Source: a virus
Strand: one strand, 5' to 3'
IMG/VR virus record: IMGVR_UViG_3300046002_000453
Coordinates: 1-33,904 of that record
Length of the DNA: 33,904 nt
The notes under the pieces are model-generated. The model made no database searches. It had not been told where the DNA came from and was given only the letters and a program-made list of their open reading frames with translations. The position numbers and the translations under genes were made by a program. Shown here piece by piece: positions 1-5,906 of the stretch; positions within the stretch are counted from its first letter, which is position 1; each line of letters begins with the position of its first letter.

Positions 1-228
1 AATTGCCTAGGATTGTGGGTAACTTATTTGCGTTGTGGATAACTTGGACAAAAACCCTGTGGACAACCGCAATTTTGGGGTGATTTTGGATCGGGGAGAA
101 GCGCGAGAGCGTAAGAGGCGGGTGGTGCTTCCCCGCAGTACCTGGCGTTACCACCACCAAAACAATCATCCTTAAAACATCTGGCATCTGAAGGCACGCT
201 AATGCCTCGCCAATGGCTTGTATAGGGG
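1..228. other. Noncoding left end with DnaA-box-like sites
   Basis: No gene is seen here. A perfect DnaA box in reverse orientation (TGTGGATAA) lies at 34-42. One-mismatch versions lie at 14-22 (TGTGGGTAA) and 58-66 (TGTGGACAA). Short inverted repeats (GGTGGT at 121-126 with ACCACC at 150-155) lack a T-run, so I do not call a terminator. The stretch lies downstream of the small leftward gene at 229-450 and would join the right-end intergenic region if the molecule is circular. Confidence 0.5.
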
Positions 229-450
229 CTACAAGGCTTCGTTATCCTGAGCTTGTGGTATCACCAGTGAAATGCACTGAAGGGGCGTAGACGGCCTTAG
301 TCCAAGATTGTAGAAATGCCGGTAAGTCTCAAGCACTTCAAGGAAGCCAGCGGACATATCACCACGGCCAGCGGTCAGCAGGATCGTTCTCTCCGCATCA
401 CCAAGCTGGCGCTGAAAGTACTTAACGGTTGGACTAGCCTTACCTGCCAT
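229..450 (-). CDS. Small conserved-looking protein of unknown function (73 aa)
   Basis: The 73-residue product starts MAGKASPTVKYF and has a compact, mostly helical-looking core (RQLGDAERTILLTAGRGD) that reads like a real protein rather than a shadow. The ATG at 450 was chosen over the one at 456 because GAGGG ends directly against the upstream ATG, whereas it sits 6 nt before the second. It is transcribed leftward, like the primase-helicase upstream, and is separated from it by the iteron/DnaA region. That position suggests a replication or copy-control role, but no family was recognised and this is only inference. The opposite-strand frame at 316-516 is rejected as its shadow. Confidence 0.6.
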   Translation of the reverse strand: MAGKASPTVKYFQRQLGDAERTILLTAGRGDMSAGFLEVLETYRHFYNLGLRPSTPLQCISLVIPQAQDNEAL

Positions 451-467
451 CACCATCCCTCAAAAAG

Positions 468-476
468 TTATCCACA
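468..476 (+). promoter_or_regulatory. DnaA box (TTATCCACA)
   Basis: Perfect match to the bacterial DnaA consensus. It lies 18 bases upstream of the start of the small leftward gene, so DnaA binding here could also affect that gene's expression. Part of a set of perfect boxes at 34-42, 468-476, 649-657, 660-668 and 33895-33903. Confidence 0.6.
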
Positions 477-523
477 GGCTAGACTCAATTCCAAGTCTAA
501 CCCTCAAAAGCCCTGACGCAGCA

Positions 524-636
524 TGACCCTATGACCCCAACCCTTAGGGTTGGGGGTCAGGGAGGGTCAACTTTGCTGCTTTTTTGAGCACTTTTGACCC
601 TGACCCTGACCATGACCCTAGGGTCATTTAGGGTCA
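524..636. repeat. Iteron-like cluster of TGACCCT / AGGGTCA heptamers
   Basis: Exact TGACCCT units occur at 524-530, 595-601, 601-607 and 613-619. Exact inverted units (AGGGTCA) occur at 563-569, 620-626 and 630-636, and one-base variants at 532-538 and 553-559. The pair 613-619/620-626 forms a 16-bp perfect palindrome (612-627). The cluster lies directly beside two tandem DnaA boxes and next to the primase-helicase gene. Repeats plus DnaA boxes plus a replication gene are the usual composition of an iteron-type theta origin. Binding by the phage primase-helicase, the Cro-like protein or the 73-aa protein are all possible. Which one binds cannot be told from sequence. Confidence 0.6.
532..559. 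repeat. GC-rich inverted repeat inside the iteron cluster
   Basis: Arms TGACCCCAACCC and GGGTTGGGGGTCA flank a TTA loop, with one extra G in the right arm. The arms include variant heptamers of the iteron cluster. No T-run follows on either strand, so an origin structure or operator is more likely than a terminator. Confidence 0.55.
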
Positions 637-648
637 ACATTTAATAAG

Positions 649-668
649 TTATCCACAGGTTATCCACA
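649..668 (+). promoter_or_regulatory. Two tandem DnaA boxes
   Basis: TTATCCACA occurs at 649-657 and again at 660-668, same orientation, 11-bp period (about one helical turn). The sites sit between the iteron cluster and the 3' end of the primase-helicase gene, with a short A/T-rich stretch (638-650) between. Host DnaA is the likely binder. Confidence 0.65.
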
Positions 669-681
669 GGGGTAATTTATC

Positions 682-2700
682 TCAAACTGGTGCATTCTTC
701 CGCATCAACATGCTGCTAGCTTGGGTTTGATCCACCATAATCCACCCATGATCCGTTGGCTCAATCATGCCAGCCTGTAGCAAAGCGCCGATCAACTTGT
801 CATTGTAGGACGGGTTAATCATGTTTCTGACGGTGCGCTCGGCGTTCCCATCTGTTGCCAGCTTGTCTTTGAGGGCAGACCTGGACAGATAGGGTTGCTC
901 ATTGACAACCTCTGCACCGCTGGCCCACCAAGCGTTTTCCCACATTTTGCGGTGGGCATCTATCTTGGAGTCCTTTTTAGATGGTGCGGCTGGTGCGCTA
1001 GCTTGGATGGGAACAGCACTGGTGACTGGTTGATTGTCCTCGTCGTACCACCTTGGGATGGTGACTTGGTGTAAGTCCATGAAGATGGGGCTGGCGATTT
1101 CAGCGTCCTTGGACTTACGCTGAACCAGTTGCAGGGGTTGGTTTGGGCCGGACGGGATGACGCTGATCTCAATATCTAGTGCGCCTCGCCAAGCGGATGA
1201 TCCTCGGGCGCGGTGCTGGGCTTCTTCGGATACGCCGGTATGGTGGACTAGGATGACCGAGCAATTGAACTCCAGCATCAAATTGGAGCAAGCGTCCAGC
1301 ATGGTCTTGGCGTCTTGGGCGCTGTTCTCATCACCGGCCAAGAATCTATGTAGGGTATCTACTACTATGACTTTGGGCGGGTCGGGGAGCATACGGACAT
1401 GCTCGATTACTTTGAGGTAGCCAACGGGGGTGTTCAGGTCGCAGCCGTGTTTGGAAAGCCACATACTGAGTTTTCCGGCGCTGTGGTGGTGTCTCCATGC
1501 GGCTATCCGTCCGCGCAGGCCGTGATGACCTTCACCGGCTAAGTAGACAACATTGCCTGATTTAACCTTGTTTCCGCACCAATCGGGGGTGGCGCTGGCT
1601 ATCCGTAAGCACCAATCAAGCACCACAAAGGTCTTGCCGCCGCCTGATGGGCCGTGAACCATGACGAGGGCTTGCTCTTGCACCCAACGCTTGACTAGCC
1701 ATGAGATGGGGCTGGGCTGGGAGGAAAAATCGTCGGCGGGAACGAGCCAGTCGGTCACTGATGGCACTAAAAGGCTAGCCAGATCATGCCCAGCTTGGAC
1801 ATAATCGTTGGCATCACCGAGAATCGGAGGCATAACCATGCGTGCGCCGTATTTGGCACTGGCTTGTTCGGCATAGCGCTGGCCTACGCCGGAGGCGTCG
1901 TTATCGGCCACCACCACGATTTCCTGAGTTGGGCCGTGCTTTTCTCGCAATGAGCCGGTCACTGGCACTAGGTTGCTAGCGCTGTAGGCTACAACCACGG
2001 GGCGATTGGTGGTTTCATGGATGGTGGCGGCAGTAGCAAAGCCTTCAGCGACATAAAGCGTGCCAGGCTCATCTAATGAGCCTATCTGCCAGAACTTGCC
2101 ACCAGTTTGACCGCCTGAGTGGTACAGCTTGCCGCCTTCGTGGTCTATGTACTGAAGGCTGGACAATGAGCCGTCTGCATCGTACAGCGGGACTACCAAG
2201 CGGCCATCGCCCGTAGCCCTAGCGCCATGAACGCCGATACCTTTCTTGGCTAGGTATGGATGATCTGCAAGGGCTGCTTGTGCGCCTGTCCATATTTTCT
2301 CGACTGTTTCACTAGCGACCTGATGCTGGCGCTCGATGGCGGCGTCTCGCAACGCCTTAGCCTCTGCTAAGCGCATGGCATGTGACATTTCCTCGGTTTG
2401 GCTTAGTTTTCGGCCTATGTCCGCACGCCAAGTCTGCTCCATACCCGCACGCCAACACCCAAAGCGGCCAGCAGGGATGCCATCGCCAAACACCAAATAC
2501 CAGCCAGGCTTGTCGCCGTGGCCTGGCGATCCCTTTGTGCCAGAGCGAAACCGATGAATCTTGCCGTCAAAATGAATTTGATCTGGCGGCTCAAGCCCCG
2601 CAGCACGCATGGCGTCAATAAGTTGCGCCTCGGGGGGGGCGACTAGCTTTTCAGGGGATGGTGACCACGGGCCACCAAGGATATTTGATAGGTCAGCCAT
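682..2700 (-). CDS. Bifunctional primase-helicase (Toprim + RepA-like ATPase)
   Basis: 672 aa. A Toprim domain is seen with the acidic residue in VAEGF (about 217-221, E219) and the metal-binding D-N-D in VVVADND (266-268). A RecA/RepA-type helicase domain follows, with Walker A GPSGGGKT at 350-357, Walker B VIVVD at 444-448 and a conserved VHHTG at 485-489. The C-terminus is Ala/Pro-rich and then helical, perhaps a DNA-binding tail. There is no obvious N-terminal Cys4 zinc finger, so primer synthesis is assumed from family knowledge, not shown. The start ATG overlaps the end of the Cro-like gene by 8 nt, so the two are probably co-transcribed leftward. No phage DNA polymerase is present, so it would load or prime the host replisome at the adjoining origin-like region. 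Confidence 0.9.
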   Translation of the reverse strand: MADLSNILGGPWSPSPEKLVAPPEAQLIDAMRAAGLEPPDQIHFDGKIHRFRSGTKGSPGHGDKPGWYLVFGDGIPAGRFGCWRAGMEQTWRADIGRKLSQTEEMSHAMRLAEAKALRDAAIERQHQVASETVEKIWTGAQAALADHPYLAKKGIGVHGARATGDGRLVVPLYDADGSLSSLQYIDHEGGKLYHSGGQTGGKFWQIGSLDEPGTLYVAEGFATAATIHETTNRPVVVAYSASNLVPVTGSLREKHGPTQEIVVVADNDASGVGQRYAEQASAKYGARMVMPPILGDANDYVQAGHDLASLLVPSVTDWLVPADDFSSQPSPISWLVKRWVQEQALVMVHGPSGGGKTFVVLDWCLRIASATPDWCGNKVKSGNVVYLAGEGHHGLRGRIAAWRHHHSAGKLSMWLSKHGCDLNTPVGYLKVIEHVRMLPDPPKVIVVDTLHRFLAGDENSAQDAKTMLDACSNLMLEFNCSVILVHHTGVSEEAQHRARGSSAWRGALDIEISVIPSGPNQPLQLVQRKSKDAEIASPIFMDLHQVTIPRWYDEDNQPVTSAVPIQASAPAAPSKKDSKIDAHRKMWENAWWASGAEVVNEQPYLSRSALKDKLATDGNAERTVRNMINPSYNDKLIGALLQAGMIEPTDHGWIMVDQTQASSMLMRKNAPV

Positions 2701-2872
2701 GCGCTACCACCTTGTCTGCCTTCAAAACCCCAGCCGTCTTTACCTCTAACTCGTACTGCCTGCCCATTGGAGGAGTGTCGCCCCATTGGTAGATGACTTG
2801 AGGCCAAACACCTAAGGCATCAGCCAGCTTTTTGAGAGTGCCGTAATGGGCAATTGCTTCCTCGGTTTTCAT
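2693..2872 (-). CDS. Cro-like helix-turn-helix repressor (59 aa)
   Basis: The product begins MKTEEAIAHYGTLKKLADAL, the pattern of small Cro proteins in which a recognition helix (WPQVIYQWG) follows the turn. The ATG at 2872 was chosen because the upstream ATG of the same frame (2941) falls in the promoter and adds a non-family N-terminus. An AGG lies about 9 nt before the chosen start. It is the first gene of the leftward unit with the primase-helicase and faces the rightward operon across a 114-bp divergent control region. No CI-type repressor or integrase is present, so it probably acts as an early-gene regulator rather than half of a lysogeny switch (inference). Confidence 0.8.
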   Translation of the reverse strand: MKTEEAIAHYGTLKKLADALGVWPQVIYQWGDTPPMGRQYELEVKTAGVLKADKVVAHG

Positions 2873-2900
2873 GGTGTTCTGCCTTTGTTGAAAAAATATG

Positions 2901-2931
2901 TTGACATCATATCTTTTAATTGTGGTAAAGT
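2901..2931 (+). promoter_or_regulatory. Candidate rightward promoter of the early operon
   Basis: A perfect -35 TTGACA lies at 2901-2906. The best -10 is weak (TAAAGT at 2926-2931, 19-bp spacing, 4 of 6 matches). The rightward operon must start in this divergent region, so a promoter is expected; the exact -10 is uncertain. Confidence 0.35.
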
Positions 2932-2934
2932 CTA
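2906..2934 (-). promoter_or_regulatory. Leftward promoter for the Cro-like gene and primase
   Basis: Read on the minus strand: -35 TAGACT (2929-2934), 17-bp spacer, -10 TATGAT (2906-2911). This is a good sigma70-type match placed 34 bases before the Cro-like start codon. It overlaps the rightward -35 and the TGTGG/CCACA repeat, so the two promoters should interfere. Confidence 0.55.
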
Positions 2935-2940
2935 GCCACA
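2921..2940. promoter_or_regulatory. Candidate operator (TGTGG-N10-CCACA)
   Basis: Perfect 5-bp inverted arms separated by 10 bases, covering the -35 of the leftward promoter and the presumed -10 of the rightward one. A dimeric Cro-like protein encoded 50 bases away is the natural candidate binder (inference). Confidence 0.4.
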
Positions 2941-2986
2941 CCCAGAACAGATTTCCTGAAGTGGGTGAAAAACAAGGAGAGCCAAG

Positions 2987-3664
2987 ATGGCTATCAATCT
3001 AAAGTCAACAGGTGGTCTAACCGCCAATGGAGTGAAGTTGTTGGTGTACGGGCAAGCTGGTGCGGGTAAAACCACGCTGGTTAAGACGCTGCCCAATGTG
3101 ATCGTGCTAAGTGCCGAGGGCGGCTTGCTGTCTATCCAAGACGCTGATCTTCCTTACATTGAGATTACATCGATGGACGATTTGCGCGAGGCGTTTAGTT
3201 GGTGCAAGGACAGCAAGGAGGCATTAGGCTTTCAATCGGTGGCGCTGGACTCAATCAGCGAGGTGGCCGAGGTGGTGCTGGCCTTTGAGATGAAGAAGTC
3301 CAAAGATGGCCGCGCAGCCTACGGTGAGATGAACACCACCATGCAAGAGTTGATCCGCGCCTTTCGTGACTTGCCAGGCAAGCATGTTTACATGTCGGCC
3401 AAGCTGGAGAAAAGCACGGACGAAATGGGCAAGATGCTCTACAACCCTGGCATGCCAGGCAAGAGCCTGACCCAAGGCTTGCCCTACTTCTTTGATGAGG
3501 TGCTGGCACTGCGAGTTGAGCGCGATGCCGAGGGCGTAACGCAACGCGCATTGATGTGCGATTCGGATGGCCTCTGGTTGGCAAAGGACAGGTCGGGCAA
3601 GTTGGAAGCGTGGGAAGCGCCTGACCTTGGTGCAATCATTGCCAAGATTGGGGGTAAGGCATGA
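2987..3664 (+). CDS. Sak4-like RecA-family ATPase
   Basis: 225 aa with Walker A GQAGAGKT at residues 22-29 and a Walker B-like strand QSVALDS (about 83-89). Short RecA-core proteins of this size in phage recombination operons belong to the Sak4 group of single-strand annealing or pairing ATPases. I assign by core motifs, length and context. The ribosome site AAGGAGA lies 7 nt before the ATG. It is the first gene of a rightward operon that continues with a DUF669 SSB and a Cas4-like nuclease, the usual partners of Sak4. It overlaps the next gene by 4 nt (ATGA). Confidence 0.75.
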   Translation: MAINLKSTGGLTANGVKLLVYGQAGAGKTTLVKTLPNVIVLSAEGGLLSIQDADLPYIEITSMDDLREAFSWCKDSKEALGFQSVALDSISEVAEVVLAFEMKKSKDGRAAYGEMNTTMQELIRAFRDLPGKHVYMSAKLEKSTDEMGKMLYNPGMPGKSLTQGLPYFFDEVLALRVERDAEGVTQRALMCDSDGLWLAKDRSGKLEAWEAPDLGAIIAKIGGKA

Positions 3665-3855
3665 AACACGATCAAGCATTTCCTGTTCATTACAACGGCC
3701 ATGAGGGCATGACATTGCGGGATTACTTTGCTTCTAAGGCCATGCAATTGATCATGGCCGAAACAATAAGTTCAGATTCAGAAATAACTGATGATGAAGT
3801 TGCGCTTGCTTCTTATCGTATGGCTGAGGCTATGTTGAATGCGAGGGAACTATGA
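3661..3855 (+). CDS. Small phage protein of unknown function (64 aa)
   Basis: 64 aa, with the segment GMTLRDYFASKAMQ and a C-terminal helix that I recall from many uncharacterised small phage proteins. No catalytic or binding motif is visible. It is coupled by ATGA overlaps to the ATPase gene upstream and to the next gene, which supports real translation and a role in the recombination operon. Confidence 0.75.
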   Translation: MKHDQAFPVHYNGHEGMTLRDYFASKAMQLIMAETISSDSEITDDEVALASYRMAEAMLNAREL

Positions 3856-4238
3856 GCGACCTAGAAACCCTAAGCGCAGATTGGCTGCGCTACAAAGCTC
3901 TTGAGGAGCGCACGGTAGTTGAGCGCCGCAAGATTGAAGACCAGATTGTTAAAGCCCTGCGATTGCCTGATGCCTTTGAGTCTACTGAGACAGCAGAGCC
4001 AGATGGCTATGTGGTCAAAATCTCAGGCCGCATTGACCGCAAGGTTGATTCGGAGAAGTTGCAGATGCTGGCTACCGAGTCAGGACTGACCGAGCATCTG
4101 GCGACCTTGTTCCGCTGGAAGCCAGAGCTAAACCTGACGCTCTGGAAATCAGCAGATGAAACAATCACCAAGCATTTGGCTGGTGCTATTACGGCCAAGC
4201 CTGGCCGTCCCTCTTTCAAAATCACCATTAAGGAATAA
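3852..4238 (+). CDS. Uncharacterised recombination-operon protein (128 aa)
   Basis: 128 aa; the N-terminal half is a charged helical segment (ALEERTVVERRKIEDQI), followed by a mixed domain ending in basic PSFKITIKE. It sits between the Sak4-like ATPase and the SSB-like gene, where similar-sized uncharacterised genes occur in other phages. A structural or accessory role with the annealing machinery is plausible, but no enzyme motif is seen. It overlaps the preceding gene by 4 nt and lies 5 nt before the next. Confidence 0.75.
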   Translation: MSDLETLSADWLRYKALEERTVVERRKIEDQIVKALRLPDAFESTETAEPDGYVVKISGRIDRKVDSEKLQMLATESGLTEHLATLFRWKPELNLTLWKSADETITKHLAGAITAKPGRPSFKITIKE

Positions 4239-4243
4239 TTATC

Positions 4244-4732
4244 ATGGCTTTTCTCACCGAGACTTTTGACGTTAACGAGTTACCTGTTGGCAACGCTGGC
4301 AACTTTGAACCGCTGCCTGCTGGTTGGTACACATGCACCATCTCGCAAGCCGAGCTAAAAGATACCAAGGCTGGCAATGGTCAGTACATCAAGCTGCGCT
4401 ATGACATCACTGGCCCGAGCCACCAAGGTCGTGTCGTGTTTGGCAACCTCAACATCAAGAACGCCAACCCAAAGGCCGAGGAGATCGGACGCCAACAGTT
4501 AGGCGAGATCATGCGTGCGATTGGGCTAGCGAAGGTTGCCGACACTGATCAATTGATTGGCGGTCAGATCAGCATCAAGCTGGACATCAAGCAGGACGCA
4601 CAGTATGGCGCAAGTAACGAGGTGCGGGGCTTTAAGTCGGTGTCTGGAAGCGTAGCGCCAACAGCTACAGCAGCACCAGCCTCTGCGCCAGCCGCCACGG
4701 GTAAGGCAGCGCCACCTTGGGCTAAGAAGTAA
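4244..4732 (+). CDS. DUF669-family single-strand DNA-binding protein
   Basis: 162 aa. The N-terminal 130 residues match the DUF669 pattern: a start of the type FDVNELP, then FEPLPAGWYTCTI, then YIKLRYDITGP and GRVVFGNLNI. This family is proposed to be phage SSB. The C-terminus is an Ala/Pro/Thr-rich flexible tail ending PPWAKK. SSB tails commonly contact partners, but this one is basic, unlike the acidic tip of bacterial SSB. An AAGGA site precedes the ATG. Confidence 0.85.
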   Translation: MAFLTETFDVNELPVGNAGNFEPLPAGWYTCTISQAELKDTKAGNGQYIKLRYDITGPSHQGRVVFGNLNIKNANPKAEEIGRQQLGEIMRAIGLAKVADTDQLIGGQISIKLDIKQDAQYGASNEVRGFKSVSGSVAPTATAAPASAPAATGKAAPPWAKK

Positions 4733-4824
4733 GTTTCGGGGGAAAAGCGGATGCTGGTGTCGCAACCCGCGTCACGCAATTCGGATTACCGTGTTGCAAA
4801 CAGTGCAGCGAGTACCCCCACCTT

Positions 4825-4856
4825 AAAAAAAAGCCCCGACTGTTGAAGGTCGGGGC
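4825..4856 (-). terminator. Intrinsic terminator facing left, against the operon
   Basis: An 8-bp perfect stem GCCCCGAC (4833-4840) / GTCGGGGC (4849-4856) with an 8-nt loop is flanked on its left by eight A residues (4825-4832). On the minus strand this is a strong hairpin plus T8. In the direction of the surrounding genes it has only AAAT after it. It lies in a 148-bp gap (4733-4880) where I see no convincing gene. Confidence 0.75.
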
Positions 4857-4880
4857 AAATGTCAATCAAGGAGAGAACCA

Positions 4881-5906
4881 ATGAAGATTCCCGAACCAGA
4901 TAATAACATTGCGGCTTTAGTTGACAAGCACCACGAATCAAAGACCGAGAAGCCAAGGCCGCACCTTGGGGCTAGTACGCTAGGCCACGCTTGTGACCGC
5001 TGGCTGTGGTTGTCGTTCCGGTGGGCGGTGCAGCCTGAGTTTCCAGGCCGGATTCTGCGATTGTTCCGCAGGGGTCACAACGAGGAGGCCACCATCATCA
5101 GCGACTTGCGTGCCATTGGACTGGATGTCCGCAAGGTATCTGCACAGCACCGAGTTGACTTTGGAAGCCATGTCTCCGGCAGCTTGGACGCCATCATTGA
5201 CAAGGGCGTTCCCGAAGCCCCGAAGGCCAAGCATGTGGCCGAGTTCAAGACGCACAGCAAGAAGTCATTTGATGCGCTGGTCAAGGATGGCGTGGAGAAG
5301 GCCAAGCCTGAGCACTTCACCCAGATGCAGGTGTACATGCAAGGCACTGGCATTGACCGTGCGCTGTATGTCGCCATCTGCAAGGACGATGACCGCATCC
5401 ATACCGAGCGCGTGAAGTTTGACAAGGAGGTTTCAGAGAAAGCGGTGCGCCGAGGTCACTACATTGCACTGGCCGAGCGTATGCCAGCCCCGATCAGCAC
5501 TGACCCAAGCTGGTATCAGTGCAAGTTCTGCGATGCGTACAAGTTCTGCCACGAAACGAAGACCACCAAGCATGTCAATTGCCGCACCTGTGCCAACGCC
5601 ACGCCAATGCCTAATAGCACTTGGCACTGCGCCAAGTGGAACGATGTGATCCCAGTTGACTCACAGCACAAGGGTTGCGAGAGCCATGTGCTGCACCCCG
5701 ACCTAGTGCCGTGGCAACGCAAGGACGGGCCGGACGAGTTTACTGCGGTGTACGAGATCAATGGCGTCAACATGGCAAACGGTGACCCAGCGCAAGAGGG
5801 CGTCTGGGGTAGCACGGAATTGCTGGCTAATGCCGAGGCTTGCGCTAGTGGTGATCCTTTGATTGCTGAGATGCGGCAGGTTTGGGATGCAAGGATAGTT
5901 GGCTGA
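4881..5906 (+). CDS. Cas4-like PD-(D/E)XK nuclease with Fe-S cysteines
   Basis: 341 aa. Nuclease motifs are seen in order: H66 (RRGHNEEA), D103 (GSLDAII), E121-x-K123 (EFK) and Q148/Q150 (QMQVYM). Cysteines at 38 (HACDRW) and 214, 217, 223 (CKFC...FC) match the split 4Fe-4S cluster of Cas4/AddB-type RecB nucleases. A second Cys set (C234, C237, C250, C266) follows and could bind zinc. The expected role is a 5' or end-resecting exonuclease that feeds ssDNA to the Sak4-like ATPase and SSB. The start follows a GGAGAG site; the stop overlaps the helicase ATG by 1 nt. Confidence 0.85.
   Translation: MKIPEPDNNIAALVDKHHESKTEKPRPHLGASTLGHACDRWLWLSFRWAVQPEFPGRILRLFRRGHNEEATIISDLRAIGLDVRKVSAQHRVDFGSHVSGSLDAIIDKGVPEAPKAKHVAEFKTHSKKSFDALVKDGVEKAKPEHFTQMQVYMQGTGIDRALYVAICKDDDRIHTERVKFDKEVSEKAVRRGHYIALAERMPAPISTDPSWYQCKFCDAYKFCHETKTTKHVNCRTCANATPMPNSTWHCAKWNDVIPVDSQHKGCESHVLHPDLVPWQRKDGPDEFTAVYEINGVNMANGDPAQEGVWGSTELLANAEACASGDPLIAEMRQVWDARIVG

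Noticed and set aside
118-136. GCGGG...CCCGC hairpin as terminator for the 229-450 gene
   Set aside because: The stem is only 5 bp and no T-run follows on the minus strand.
316-516. 66-aa open frame on the plus strand
   Set aside because: Antisense to the 73-aa gene at 229-450, which has a ribosome site and better sequence. The tail runs into the DnaA box region.
3251-3715. 154-aa open frame on the minus strand
   Set aside because: Antisense to the Sak4-like ATPase and the following gene, with no promoter or coupling.
4751-4846. 31-aa ORF and a longer open frame (4726-4879) with a CCKQC segment in the SSB-to-nuclease gap
   Set aside because: The 31-aa ORF has a poor ribosome site and runs into the terminator hairpin. 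The longer frame has no usable start codon before its last third.
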